From: Zoroaster sp. YZ-2022
Taxonomy: Eukaryota > Echinodermata > Asteroidea > Forcipulatida > Zoroasteridae
Reading direction: 5' to 3'
NCBI GenBank assembly: GCA_029582265.1
Contig: CM055834.1
Span: forward strand, 3,224,001 to 3,288,000
Length of the DNA stretch: 64,000 bases
A program made the translations under genes and the position numbers. Shown here piece after piece: positions 10,729 to 20,771 of this stretch; position 1 is the first letter of the stretch, and each line of letters begins with the position of its first letter. A model generated the notes under the pieces. It was not told the DNA's origin and made no database searches. It saw only the letters and a program-made list of their open reading frames with translations.

Positions 10729-10869
10729 TTGAAGCGGTGAATCCGGGCGTCGGTGACCGTAAACCAGCAAGAATAAAACATGAATACATTTAATATACAA
10801 TTATATTTTGGTAGCCCCAAGTTTGTTGTAAGTATGTGTATGGTCTGTTATCGTGGGTGAGATGAGATT
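10729..10869 (+). repeat. Split direct repeat B1
   Basis: Begins TTGAAGCGGTGAATCCGGGC and ends GGGTGAGATGAGATT, directly joined to A2. It is repeated as B2 at 11949-12089. Confidence 0.9.
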
Positions 10870-11058
10870 GATAAATTCTCTTTGGCACTAGTAGAAAAGA
10901 GAATTATTATCTCATCGTAAGTGTGAGATCGCATTGGGCCATTTGAAATGGCGCATGTCATATGCAAAGCAGGGATCGGTGTGCAGTGATGCACGGAAGG
11001 TGTTGAGGAATGTGTTTTAAGGTGTGGTAGTCACTCGCGGTCACCACGCTGCACAGTT
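10870..11058 (+). repeat. Split direct repeat A2
   Basis: Copy of A1 with zero spacing from B1. The B1-A2 junction (GAGATT/GATAAA) has the form of a joined circular intermediate of the element ends. Confidence 0.9.
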
Positions 11059-11948
11059 CATTTTTTCAATGTGTTTCCAGATAAACCCGTGAAGTCCCGG
11101 TGGTTCTCCCTGAACCATATTTCTCACTTAGCGACAGTAGAGAAAACGAGTTGCCCGAAATTGGTTCTCCCTTGAACCTTTCTCACTTAACGAAGGTTGA
11201 GATACGAGTTGTGCGATACGGTTCTTTTCAGAACCTGTATCTCAGCTTCACGTTATAGTTGAGATAAACACATGGTGTTACCGCAAACCGAAACGATATC
11301 GATATTCCACCATGCAAAGCCTCAAAACTTATAACATTCATACTGTTGGATCCCAACCTTAATGTTTTTCATGTATATATTTCAATTGTAAGCCTTGTAA
11401 GCATTGTATGTATTTCTTTTGGAACATTTATTATTTGACCTTGGAGCTTGCTCGCCGTTCCAAGTGCTCGATCGCTTTCGGGGGTCAGATATAGGAATTT
11501 TCAGAGTATCTTTTTCCTGAACCCAAATCAATCCCAGGTTTTGATCTCTGTTTTTCGCCTGTCTCAAGGTCAGAAAATAAAATGATGCCATTCATGATTG
11601 TTTCAAGACAATTGATATTAGTTAATAAATGTTGATAATAGCCTACATCAAATGCCCTGGCTTAGGAGTAAAAGCATTTGTTGAAATTGTAACAAGGGAT
11701 CTTTTCAGTTGATTTCCATTTTCATAGCGAGAGAGAAATGCTAGCTAAAATAAAGGGTTATAATTTATTATTATGACGGTTTGTAGGGAATACGTTTTCA
11801 ATCCAATCGGAAGTAAAAGTGTGAATATTTAAGTGTGTATCATCACGTTACGCAGATTGTTACTACTTAAGATGTTATGTAAGTTATAATGCGAATTTAA
11901 TTTAATTTAACCATTATGAAGGCCATAAACATGTTAAACAGTAAATAA
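11059..11948. other. Non-coding spacer between A2 and B2 of the YR element
   Basis: No supported gene. Around 11098-11270 there are diverged internal repeats (TTCTC(A)CTTA-x-CGA and GAGATA motifs) that could form secondary structure. The rest is AT-rich. Confidence 0.5.
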
Positions 11949-12089
11949 TTGAAGCGGTGAATCCGGGCGTCGGTGACCGTAAACCAGCAAGAATAAAACA
12001 TGAATACATTTAATATACAATTATATTTTGGTAGCCCCAAGTTTGTTGTAAGTATGTGTATGGTCTGTTATCGTGGGTGAGATGAGATT
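11949..12089 (+). repeat. Split direct repeat B2
   Basis: Right terminal repeat, the copy of B1. The flanking gene sequence resumes at 12090. Confidence 0.9.
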
Positions 12090-13498
12090 ATTTCTTCTAG
12101 TGATTTCACGAATATAAATATTTACGTCAATGAAAATAGTCTTTTAACGTAGAACTCTCTAATCCTTTTCAAAATTATAGATTACCTAACGTCGATAGCG
12201 ATGATATCGTAAATGATTGGAATTCTAATCCGCTAAAGTTTTATCAAAATCAATTAAATTTTGTAACGTGGTGCAGCACGACGGGATGCGGCATGAGTTA
12301 TAAACATTTGTTTCATTCTAATCCGATGATTAGTTGTTTTTTCAAATTTCACGTCTATTATAATTATCAAATTAGACGAATGCTCAAAGAAACGAGCTGT
12401 CCCGCATCTTTTCAAAATTGTTACGATGCATTCGAAAATAATATAGACACCGGAGCATATAATAAAATATGTAATGAATTTTACGTTTCCTCAATATCCG
12501 ATTGGAAACAACAAATAGACAAAAACTCGTCAGGATTGGGAACAGCATATTATTACGACAACGGTTACAAACCAGTACCCGGGAACGACTATAACAATTC
12601 ACCTCGACCCGTTAAGTATAATAACACGTACGATGCTAATCATTTTAAAACACCTAAAATGATGGAGTTTAATCTTGATCGTGGTAAAGATGGTGACTGG
12701 AATGCCGATAAAGGATATGATCAATGGACGATTTCAGTCGCTTATATTTCGCAACTTCACGCTACAGAGTTCGCTTGGATTAAATTTATACTCGACGAGT
12801 CTCAAGGTTTTACGGATATAGGTACGGAACGAATCAACGATTCTATAAGAACGTACGTTTACGTGATATTGGGGGCTCAAGCTCAAGCAAAAAGTGGAAT
12901 TCTCGTACCGGGTACTGGTTTAGACGTGAAAAGAGAATTTTTTAACATTTTAGATGCTTCGATCGATTCTCCGGTCGATTTACAATCTTCTATTCAACGA
13001 TATCAAGATTCTTTGCAATACACGATCTCAATTAAACTTTGTTATCGGTGAAAATTTATACTTGATGCCGAGTAACATGAATTTGCGAATAGGCACGTAC
13101 ACGGGATACAACAATAATATTTTGATTGCGACGTCAGATCTATCTCTCGGTTCGAATCAAGACACAAATTCGACACCCGTTCCACCATCGTTATCATCGT
13201 TAAAATCTCAACAAACTCAACAACCACCAGCGAGCATCGACGACGACGACGATATAGAGCAAAGTGATAATCTTATTAAATCCGACTCGCCGCTCGTTAT
13301 CAATCAACCATCTTTACCAACTACATCAATCACGCCTTTGGTAGATACCGGTACTCTATCAACCGCACCTACGGTATCATCATCAAAATCTTTTGTGACT
13401 CGAGACGCTACTCACCAAGATGAAAAAAATGCTTTAATTATTGGTTTTGCGATTATTACCGGATTAGGCATTATGATTTACGAGTTGATAATGTAAGG

Positions 13499-14363
13499 CT
13501 AGCGATGAGTTTGTATATAAGTTAAAACTAAAACTCCAACCCCTGTCAAAGCTAGCCACACGTATTCAGCCATCCATCCAACTACTTTTGAAATTGTTGT
13601 AAATAACCAACTCACCACCGATCCGATAATACCCAGTAAAGCGGTCAAAGCTTTTGTGCCGAGTTTTTTTAGTAGACCCGCTAGATTTTTAAAAGTTTTT
13701 TGTACCCACTCTTTTACACCTCCATCGCTCGGTTTGAGGTTGCTAGGTTGCTGGGTAGGCAGCACAATTGGTTTTACAGCATTTACAACCGCTTCGACGA
13801 TAGCAATGATGGCCATACTAACAGCCGTTAATATACTGACTATCGTTATGCCTTGTTCTCTAAATAAAGTTGCAATTTTTTCATGCAATGTGACGTCTAT
13901 TTTCATAATTTTTTTGATCGTTTCTTTAATTCTGTTGATTTGCCTGCGAAGAGCGTTATCACGTGTATTTATGTCCACTAAAAGAACTCGTTCTCTCTCG
14001 TAGATTTTGCAGCTTTTCACGTAGCTTATCGCTTACTTGAGTATCTTCATCATCTCGATCTCTTGCGTTTACGTATTCTCTTTCAACTTCTGAGATTTCT
14101 TTCGTCACTGCGTTCTTTTTAGCGATAAGACTTAATAGTTGGCCTTCCGTCGTCTGCATTAGTTCATCGAGAGCATTAAGATCTCTTATATTGTATACCG
14201 TTTGAGTTTCTACATCTTCCGTTAAAAGAACGGTATTTGCTTCTGAAATGGCAGTTGATATTTCTTTTGCTTTTTCAGCGCGTTGTTCCGGTATAGATGG
14301 CAACTTTCGCCCTGTTCCAAGAGGTTCCGTTTGTGTTTCTATCTCTTTTAAAACATTTAACAT
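13499..14363 (-). pseudogene. Coiled-coil and membrane protein, copy 1, frame-shifted
   Basis: Two overlapping minus frames make one protein. The N-terminal frame (ATG at 14363) holds a long Glu/Lys-rich coiled coil. The C-terminal frame (down to 13499) holds a helix (RRQINRIKETIKKIMK), a hydrophobic helix (ITIVSILTAVSMAIIAIV), a Pro-rich hinge, an amphipathic Lys-rich part (VKEWVQKTFKNLAGLLKKLG) and a final hydrophobic segment. The homologue at 19,024-19,969 reads through the region where copy 1 changes frame (about 14,000), which shows that this is one gene broken by an indel. A structural or membrane-active protein of the virus-like element is likely. I recognise the architecture as recurring in such elements but know no function. 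Confidence 0.6.
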
Positions 14364-14428
14364 AGCATCGTCACTTTTTTTGAGATTATAGGCTTATCGA
14401 ATATACCTAAATCATAATTAGATAAGCC

Positions 14429-14737
14429 TTATATAATAGAGTAAACCATATGTTTCTCTTGGGTTTTTTCATACACGAAATTATTATAGTCTTTTAAAGT
14501 TGATTCATACCCTAAACTTTTATAAAAATCATCGACTATATCTTTACGTAATCTATTCTTAGCACTTAGCTGGGGTGTTTCTAGTTCGATTGGAACAGTA
14601 CCCAAGTGGTTGCCTGCGATATTATCGTCAATATATTCATCATCAACATTTGTTTGTTGTATATCTTCTTCATCATCTTCTTCGGGGTAGTTATAAGCCG
14701 GATCCATCTCGATATAATCGTACCCTCCTTCCGCCAT
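14429..14737 (-). CDS. Acidic element protein, copy 1
   Basis: A complete 102-residue frame from ATG 14737 (MAEGGYDYIEMDPAYNYPEE). It has a strongly acidic N-terminal half (a run of Asp/Glu) and a C-terminal helix around KDIVDDFYKSLGY. The counterpart at 20,005-20,259 keeps the MAEGGY start and the (V/I)-x-x-FY region, so both are descendants of one real gene. No enzyme motif; a scaffold-like role is possible from the charge alone. Confidence 0.6.
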   Translation of the reverse strand: MAEGGYDYIEMDPAYNYPEEDDEEDIQQTNVDDEYIDDNIAGNHLGTVPIELETPQLSAKNRLRKDIVDDFYKSLGYESTLKDYNNFVYEKTQEKHMVYSII

Positions 14738-14748
14738 ACTATTTACAA

Positions 14749-15187
14749 TTACTTTTTATCTTTTTTTAATAATTTATAACTTGCGTAGCCCGCTACCGTC
14801 ATACCTAAGATAATGAATAAAAATTCTCTGTTTTTTTTATCTTCGCTAGGAGTATAAAAATCCTCTAGTTTAGGCTCGTCATATAAATCTTTCGGTAAAT
14901 AGAGTTGTCTACCAGTAACGGTATAATATTCTTCCATCGCTTCGTCGATGTTGTTAAAAGTTTTTTTAGCGTTTGATTCTTTAAAAAAAATTTTCGTTTA
15001 TTAAATCTAAATAGTTCGAGCGCTCTCTCGAGAATTTGTCTCTGGCTTTAGTAAATTGTTCCATTTCTAAATTGTGTCTCTTTGTTTCGTCTCCTCCCAA
15101 AAGAGAACCTAGCATATTTCCTCCTGTAAAAGCTGCCGCGTTTACTATAGCACCCAAAATCGTCATTCTAATTGTCATCAATGCCAT
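14749..15187 (-). pseudogene. Two-membrane-segment element protein, copy 1, frame-shifted
   Basis: The frame starting at ATG 15187 (Ala/Gly-rich hydrophobic start, then a charged helix with KARDKFSRERSNYLDLINE) ends at 14981. A second frame picks up at once and includes EEYYTVTGRQLYLPKDLYDE, FYTPSEDKKNREFL and a C-terminal membrane helix ending in Lys residues. The two parts are kept in the same order in copy 2 (20,275-20,721), so they are one gene with a frameshift near 14,985. N- and C-terminal hydrophobic segments with a soluble middle suggest a membrane-associated virion component; this is inference. Confidence 0.55.
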
Positions 15188-15251
15188 TTTTATAAATGTA
15201 TAAACATTTTTTTAAATTAAAAAAAAAAATAAAAATGTCTATACTATAAAT

Positions 15252-16504
15252 ATGAGTCGAGCGTACGGAGATAAACTAAATCCATACAGAAAATTAAGAG
15301 AACCTCTCGGTTTAAAAGGATCGCGTCAAACAGTCGTCATTACACACAATCCGAGCACCATCACCGAAAATCAACTGTTGACGGTTCGTTTTCCAAATTT
15401 GGGACAAGACGACGTCATCGTTCCGGGTACGGCTCGATTGGCTTTTAACATTAAACTCGAATCTGCAGACGACGATGCGAGAACGATCGTGCATAATATA
15501 GGCAGAGCCATCGTAAAAAATATAACCATTAAAATGGAGGGAAATGAAGTGTTTAGTTTAGACGATGCGGACGTGTACAATTGTTTCAAAGACGAGTGGT
15601 TGACGAAAGATCAACGAGAAAATCTAGCGTACCAAGGAATTGAAGATGCTAACGTAAGTAACGTAGGTAACGGAGGAAAAGACAAAGCCATCGCGGATAC
15701 TCTAAAAAATAGATATCACATTCCGCTCGATTTTGAATTATTGACTGATCATCAACCCTATTATCAATCGAGGATGGGGATCGGTTGACCTACGAACTCG
15801 AGTTTAATAAATTTATTAAATTATTATCAAAAGCTCCGATGATAATGCTAAATACGTCATAATCGGAATTTCTTTAGAATACGAAGTCGTTCATATGCTG
15901 AATCTCGCACAAACGATTAAAAATCAATATAGCAACAAGTTGGCGATATTGTACGATAGACTTTTGAGACAGAGCGTGACATCGTTAAACAAACGCGATA
16001 CGACGTGGAATATAAATCTAAATACGCCCGCAAAAAGCATGAAAGGAATATTGTTTTTATTCAAAGAGTCCGATGTAAAAGAAATGTGGAAATTTTATAA
16101 TCCAAAAATTGAAAAAGTTTCGATTACTATTGAAGGAATTCCTAATCAACTCTACGCGCAGGGAATGCGCAGGTATCAACACTGGGAAGAAATTCAAAAA
16201 TATTTTGGAGATTCGAAAAAAGAACACGCTATGCGAGTAACCAAAGCTTTAAATTTATCCAACATCAAACAAGCCGATTATTTACTAATACGGTTTGTTT
16301 TTAGATATGAGAAGCATCGACGACAACAAAATGCACGGAAGCGGAAGACAAGTACAAAACTTATCCGAAGGAATTACCATTCAAATGGATAAAGAAGTGG
16401 AAACCGCGGGTGAATTATACTTGTACACATTTATCATCATGGACGCGCAACTCAATATTGAAAATGGACGTTTTGATTCCGTTATTATATTATTAACATG
16501 TTGA
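15252..16504 (+). pseudogene. Candidate major structural (capsid-type) protein, copy 1, multiple frameshifts
   Basis: From ATG 15252 a beta-rich protein is encoded: QTVVITHNPSTITENQLLTV, then DDVIVPGTARLAFNIKLES, DADVYNCFKDEWL and PLDFELLTDHQPYYQ. Frame changes near 15,775, 15,830-15,890 and 16,280 move coding through the 15895-16392 frame (LAILYDRLLRQS, SMKGILFLF, IEGIPNQLYAQGMRRYQHW) to the 16295-16504 frame, which ends IIMDAQLNIENGRF. The total is about 410 residues. Length, predominance of strands and position directly upstream of the packaging ATPase suggest a jelly-roll capsid protein. I do not recognise the usual Polinton capsid signature in it. Copy 2 is at 20,772-22,930. Confidence 0.6.
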
Positions 16505-16519
16505 CTATTTTTAAAAACT

Positions 16520-17140
16520 ATGTTACCAAAATATCCACACGCCGCGTTAATTTGCGGGCAGACCGGATGCGGAAAAACAGAATTTGTTTTAAATCTATTA
16601 CAAAAAGAATATCGTAAATATTTTGAATATATCGTCGTATTATGCCCGACCGTCGCGATAAATCTTGCGTATCAAAATAGAAAATGGATTTCGAACGAAG
16701 AGCAAGTGCTCATCGACGATCTGAGCGATTTATCATTAAACAAAGCGATAGAAATTTATAGCAACGTTTTCAAAGGAGACGAAACGTTGTTTATCATCGA
16801 CGACTGTAGCGCGAGTAAAGAATTGCAGTATAAAAAATACGACGAGAATAATAAATGCATGATCAGTCAGTTGGCTTTTAGCGGCAGACACGCCAACCAC
16901 AGCTGTTGGATTCTTTCACAAAAATACAATAGCGTGTTGAAAGGTTTTAGAGAGCTACCAAAGTGGGTGTCTATATTTTATTGTAAAGATAGAGACTCGT
17001 TCGAAAATTGTCTTCGAGAAAATGACGTCGTACCGACTAAAGAGTTAAGAACGCAAATACACGAAAAATTAAAACGAGTTAAACATAGAAAGTTAATTTT
17101 AATAACGGATCAACCGACCGATTACGCGCTACTCGACTAG
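16520..17140 (+). CDS. Genome-packaging-type ATPase (FtsK/HerA/A32-like), intact
   Basis: A full frame of 206 residues from ATG 16520 without lesions. Walker A GQTGCGKT is at residues 13-20 (preceded by HAALIC), Walker B LFIIDDC at about 89-95 with the two acidic residues, and a downstream polar motif (WILSQKYN) fits the sensor position. ATPases of this family in Polintons, virophages and large DNA viruses use ATP to drive genome DNA into preformed capsids. It is the only core gene of the element without an obvious break. It starts 15 bp after the candidate capsid gene, as in related viruses, and its stop codon TAG is also the first base run of the 12-bp minisatellite. No second copy follows cassette copy 2. 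Confidence 0.85.
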   Translation: MLPKYPHAALICGQTGCGKTEFVLNLLQKEYRKYFEYIVVLCPTVAINLAYQNRKWISNEEQVLIDDLSDLSLNKAIEIYSNVFKGDETLFIIDDCSASKELQYKKYDENNKCMISQLAFSGRHANHSCWILSQKYNSVLKGFRELPKWVSIFYCKDRDSFENCLRENDVVPTKELRTQIHEKLKRVKHRKLILITDQPTDYALLD

Positions 17141-17710
17141 GTTACTTACTAGGTTACTTACTAGGTTACTTACTAGGTTACTTACTAGGTTACTTACTAG
17201 GTTACTATAGGTTACTTACTAGGTTACTATAGGTTACTTACTAGGTTACTATAGGTTACTTACTAGGTTACTATAGGTTACTTACTAGGTTACTATAGGT
17301 TAATTACAGGTTACTTACAGGTTACTTACTAGGTTACTTACAGGTTACTTACTAGGTTACTTACAGGTTACTTACAGGTTACTTACCAGGTTACTTACAG
17401 GTTACTTACCAGGTTACTTACAGGTTACTTACCAGGTTACTTACAGGTTACTTACCAGGTTACTTACAGGTTACTTACAGGTTACTTACCAGGTTACTTA
17501 CTAGGTTACTTACCAGGTTACTTACTAGGTTACTTACAGGTTACTTACAGGTTACTTACTAGGTTACTTACAGGTTACTTACTAGGTTACTTACAGGTTA
17601 CTTACTAGGTTACTTACTAGGTTACTTACCAGGTTACTTACAGGTTACTTACCAGGTTACTTACAGGTTACTTACTAGGTTACTTACAGGTTACTTACTA
17701 GGTTACTTAC
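17139..17710 (+). repeat. Minisatellite with 11-12-bp unit
   Basis: Tandem AGGTTACTTACT/C units, with variants that drop or change one or two bases (AGGTTACTATAGG, CAGGTTACTTAC). The array begins at the ATPase stop codon and passes directly into the 23-bp array; both share the AGGTTA core. Confidence 0.95.
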
Positions 17711-18793
17711 AGGTCACCCGCAGGACAATTGATAGGTCAGCCGCAGGTTAATTGATAGGTCAGCCGCAGGTTAATTGATAGGTCACCCGCAGGACAATTG
17801 ATAGGTCAGCCGCAGGTTAATTGATAGGTCAGCCGCAGGTTAATTGATAGGTCAGCCACAGGATAATTGATAGGTCAGCCGCAGGTTAATTGATAGGTCA
17901 GCCGCAGGTTAATTGATAGGTCACCTGCAGGTTAATTGATAGGTCACCCGCAGGTTAATTGATAGGTCACCCGCAGGTTAATTGATAGGTCAGCTGCAGG
18001 ACAATTGATAGGTCAGCCGCAGGTTAATTGATAGGTCAGCCGCAGGTTAATTGATAGGTCAGCCGCAGGTTAATTGATAGGTCAGCAGCAGGTTAATTGA
18101 TAGGTCAGCCGCAGGTTAATTGATAGGTCAGCCGCAGGACAATTGATAGGTCAGCCGCATGTTAATTGATAGGTCAGCCGCAGGTTAATTGATAGGTCAC
18201 CCGCAGGACAATTGATAGGTCAGCCGCAGGTTAATTGATAGGTCAGCCGCAGGTTAATTGATAGGTCAGCCGCAGGACAATTGATAGGTCAGCCGCAGGT
18301 TAATTGATAGGTCAGCCGCAGGTTAATTGATAGGTCACCTGCAGGTTAATTGATAGGTCACCTGCAGGTTAATTGATAGGTCACCCGCAAGTTAATTGAT
18401 AGGTCAGCCGCAGGACAATTGATAGGTCAGCCGCAGGTTAATTGATAGGTCACCCGCAGGTTAATTGATAGGTTACCTGCAGGACAATTGATAGGTCAGC
18501 CGCAGGTTAATTGATAGGTCACCCGCAGGTTAATTGATAGGTCAGCCACAGGTTAATTGATAGGTCAGCCGCAGGTTAATTGATAGGTCAGCCGCAGGAC
18601 AATTGATAGGTCAGCCGCAGGTTAATTGATAGGTCAGCCGCAGGTTAATTGATAGGTCACCCGCAGGATAATTGATAGGTCAGCCGTAGGACAATTGATA
18701 GGTCAGCCACAGGTTAATTGATAGGTCAGCCGAAGGACAATTGATAGGTCAGCCGCAGGTTAATTGATAGGTCAGCCGCAGGTTAATTGATAG
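17711..18793 (+). repeat. Minisatellite with 23-bp unit, about 47 copies
   Basis: Units of AGGTCAGCCGCAGG followed by TTAATTGAT or ACAATTGAT. Two variable positions (CAGCC/CACCC/CACCT and TTAATT/ACAATT) alternate in blocks, suggesting that multi-unit blocks were duplicated. The array ends at GATAGG, and homology to the structural gene of copy 1 starts immediately after (18,795). Confidence 0.95.
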
Positions 18794-18794
18794 G

Positions 18795-19045
18795 GGTACA
18801 ACAATAATATTTTGATCGCAACGCCTGATCTGTTGCTCGGATCGAATCAAGACACGAATTCAACGCCCGTTCCCTCTATCGATCCACCACCATCTATCGA
18901 TTCTCAGCAACCACCACCATCCATCGATACTCAACTCGACCTCGCGATTGATGATGCTCACCAAGATGAAAAAAATTCTCTAATATTTGGTCTCGCGATT
19001 GCTTTTGGGCTAGGCGTAGCTATTTACGAGTTTATTAAACGATGA
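18795..19045 (+). pseudogene. C-terminal stalk and membrane anchor, cassette copy 2
   Basis: Homology with 13,102-13,496 starts at GGTACAACAATAATATTTTG right after the minisatellite. The protein part has the SDLSLGSNQDTNSTPVP-type start (here PDLLLGSNQDTNSTPVP), a Pro/Ser/Gln-rich stalk shorter than in copy 1, the conserved HQDEKN and a final membrane helix. The globular N-terminal domain is missing, so this is a truncated 3' end of the gene at 8961-13496. Confidence 0.7.
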
Positions 19046-19969
19046 CCCTGTAGATAAAATAAAACCATGGCTCTGGCTCCACTCACGAGTAGCCACACAT
19101 GTTCCGCCAACCATCCTACCGCTCCTGAAAGTTTCGTTAATAACTAACTCAATACTCCGCCAATAATACCCGGTAGAGAATCCAAGGCTTTTAATCCAAG
19201 TTTCTTTAGTAGATTCGATAGATTTTTGAGAGTTTTTTGTATCCAGTCTTTTACGGTACCGCCACTTGGTGTAGGTGGTGGAGGTAGCGTTGGAATCGGT
19301 TTTACGCTCGCTACGATCGAAGCGACGATAGTACTGATAGTGAGACTAATTGCCGCTAATATACTGACTAGCGTTACGCCTTGTTCTCTAAACAAAGTTT
19401 TAATCTTTTCAGCTAGACTCGTATCTGATCTTAATATTTTTCTTATCGTTTCTTTGATTCTGGTTATTTGGCTTTTTAGAGATTGATTATTTTCATGTAC
19501 TACAGTTTTATGGGCTTCACGTTGGTTGTTTAATTCTTGTAATTTATTTCTTAATTCTTGTCGTTCTTCATCGCTAGTAGCCTCTTCTAATTCAGTCCTG
19601 GTTTGAATAATCTCATCATCTATTTTTCTAAGTTCTGCTAAATTTAATTCTAGACTGCCAGCAAGAGTCTGAAGTTTCTTATCTAAACCAGCTAGCTCTC
19701 TATAATTTAACCCTTCGGTTTGCGCAATTACATCAAACCGTTCAACGACTAACATCTTCAGCAGCTTTTGACATATCGTTTAATGGTATTTCTTCTGGAT
19801 GTATTTGCTCTAGTTTTTTACCCTCATCGAAAAGAACTTTTTGTTTTAGACCATAGCCACGTATACCTAACTGTTCTCTAACAAATAAAGGTCCTGATTT
19901 ATATCCAGCTTTGTGAGCTCTATCAGCTATTGTACTTAGGCTGGCAATTTGTTTTTGTGTTTGAATCAA
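19024..19969 (-). pseudogene. Coiled-coil and membrane protein, copy 2, broken
   Basis: Homologue of 13499-14363. The main frame (19144-19755) holds a coiled coil, the helix SQITRIKETIRKIL, a hydrophobic helix and the hinge plus LKKLGLKALDSLPGIIGG region. At about 19,144 an in-frame TAG replaces what is Trp in copy 1 (SW), and the final hydrophobic segment continues in frame behind it. Upstream, the N-terminal part is in another frame (19742-19969), so a frameshift near 19,745 adds a second lesion. The two copies carry different lesions, so they decayed independently after they separated. Confidence 0.6.
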
Positions 19970-20004
19970 GTGTTAACTTTACTTTATTGTAATAAAAACC
20001 ATCT

Positions 20005-20259
20005 TCAAGAATATGAAATTTTTCGTATATGATGGTTTTTTTCTACATCATCGTAAAATTTTTCAACCATTAAACTTGTTCGATATGCTGATGGATTAAA
20101 GTTAGAAGTGCTTTCACCATCTCGCAATCTATTTAATCTGTTTAGGTTTTCAGCATCGTCATTAAAACTCGTATCTTGTTCAAAGTCATCATCTTGTTGA
20201 TCGTCTGGAACGTTAAAATCATCCATTTCATATCCTCCTTCTGCCATACTATTTACCAT
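20005..20259 (-). pseudogene. Acidic element protein, copy 2
   Basis: Homologue of 14429-14737, with MAEGGYEMDDFN near the start, a run of Asp/Glu/Gln and then a helix with EKFYDD. It ends earlier than copy 1 and loses the C-terminal third, so it is probably truncated by an indel. Confidence 0.5.
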
Positions 20260-20274
20260 TAGTTTATATTTTTA

Positions 20275-20721
20275 TTTTACATCTTCCTTGAATAATTTAT
20301 AACTCATGTAGCCTACTAGCCCCATATGCCCAACATGATGAATAAGACTTCTCTAGTTTTTTTTAAATTTTCGCTAGGAACGTAAAAATCGGCTAGTTTA
20401 GGCTCATCGTATAAATTTTGCGGTAAATCAAATTGATTTCCGGTAACGATATAATATTCATTCATCGCTTCGTTTATATCAGTAAAAGTTTTCTCAGCGC
20501 GCAATTCTTTCTTGAGTCGGTCGTTCATGTGATCTAGATATTTCGAGCGCTCTTTGGACCATTCGTCTCTAGCTTTAGCAAGTTTTTCTAGCGCTAAATC
20601 GTGCCTCTTTCGTTCTTTTTCTGCTTCGATGGAACGTAAACTGGAAAATAAAAAAAATTGATCCGGAAAAAGCGAGGGCGTTTACTACGGCGCCTCCAAT
20701 CATCATAGCTATAGACACCAT
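20275..20721 (-). pseudogene. Two-membrane-segment element protein, copy 2, broken
   Basis: Homologue of 14749-15187. The start (MVSIAMMIGGAVVNALAFSG, near 20,721) matches the hydrophobic N-terminus. The middle (NEYYIVTGNQFDLPQNLYDE, FYVPSEN) lies in the 20316-20528 frame. The C-terminal membrane helix (VGYMSYKLFKED) follows in a third frame. Frameshifts fall near 20,650 and 20,330. Confidence 0.5.
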
Positions 20722-20771
20722 TTTATTATAAACATTTTATTAAATTAATACCATAATAGTACATGTTAAAT

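Larger units (their letters stand above)
9039..12089 (+). mobile_element. DIRS/Ngaro-type tyrosine-recombinase element without reverse transcriptase
   Basis: A 3,051-bp element defined by split direct repeats: A1 (9039-9227), B1 (10729-10869) immediately abutting A2 (10870-11058), and B2 (11949-12089). A1 and A2 are 189 bp with one difference; B1 and B2 are 141 bp. The A1-ORFs-B1A2-B2 order is the hallmark of DIRS-order Ngaro/PAT-like retroelements, where the internal B1A2 junction templates restoration of the ends. The only coding content is a short gag-like ORF and a complete tyrosine recombinase. No reverse transcriptase or RNase H is present, and 11059-11948 has no supported gene. The flanks show no target-site duplication, as expected for tyrosine-recombinase insertion. 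It disrupts the gene starting at 8961. Confidence 0.85.
8961..13496 (+). pseudogene. Structural-type gene of the virus-like element, split by a YR element and frameshifts
   Basis: The frame starts at ATG 8961 (MSTTLAFQSNLSKRY) and runs to 9038, where the DIRS/Ngaro-type element begins. Sense resumes at 12090, and further coding (LKFYQNQLNFVTWCSTTGCG, then 12293-13051) follows after a frameshift near 12150. A second frameshift near 13030 moves the C-terminal part into the 12954-13496 frame, which ends in a Pro/Ser/Thr-rich linker and a single membrane helix (LIIGFAIITGLGIMIYELI). The product would be a globular, beta-rich N-terminal domain, a flexible stalk and a C-terminal membrane anchor. 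That suggests a virion surface or internal-membrane protein; it could also be a capsid protein. A homologous stalk and anchor recur at 18,795-19,045. Confidence 0.6.

Noticed and set aside
17139..18793. CRISPR-like array
   Set aside because: Units are contiguous without unique spacers, there is no cas gene, and the organism is eukaryotic. It is a minisatellite.
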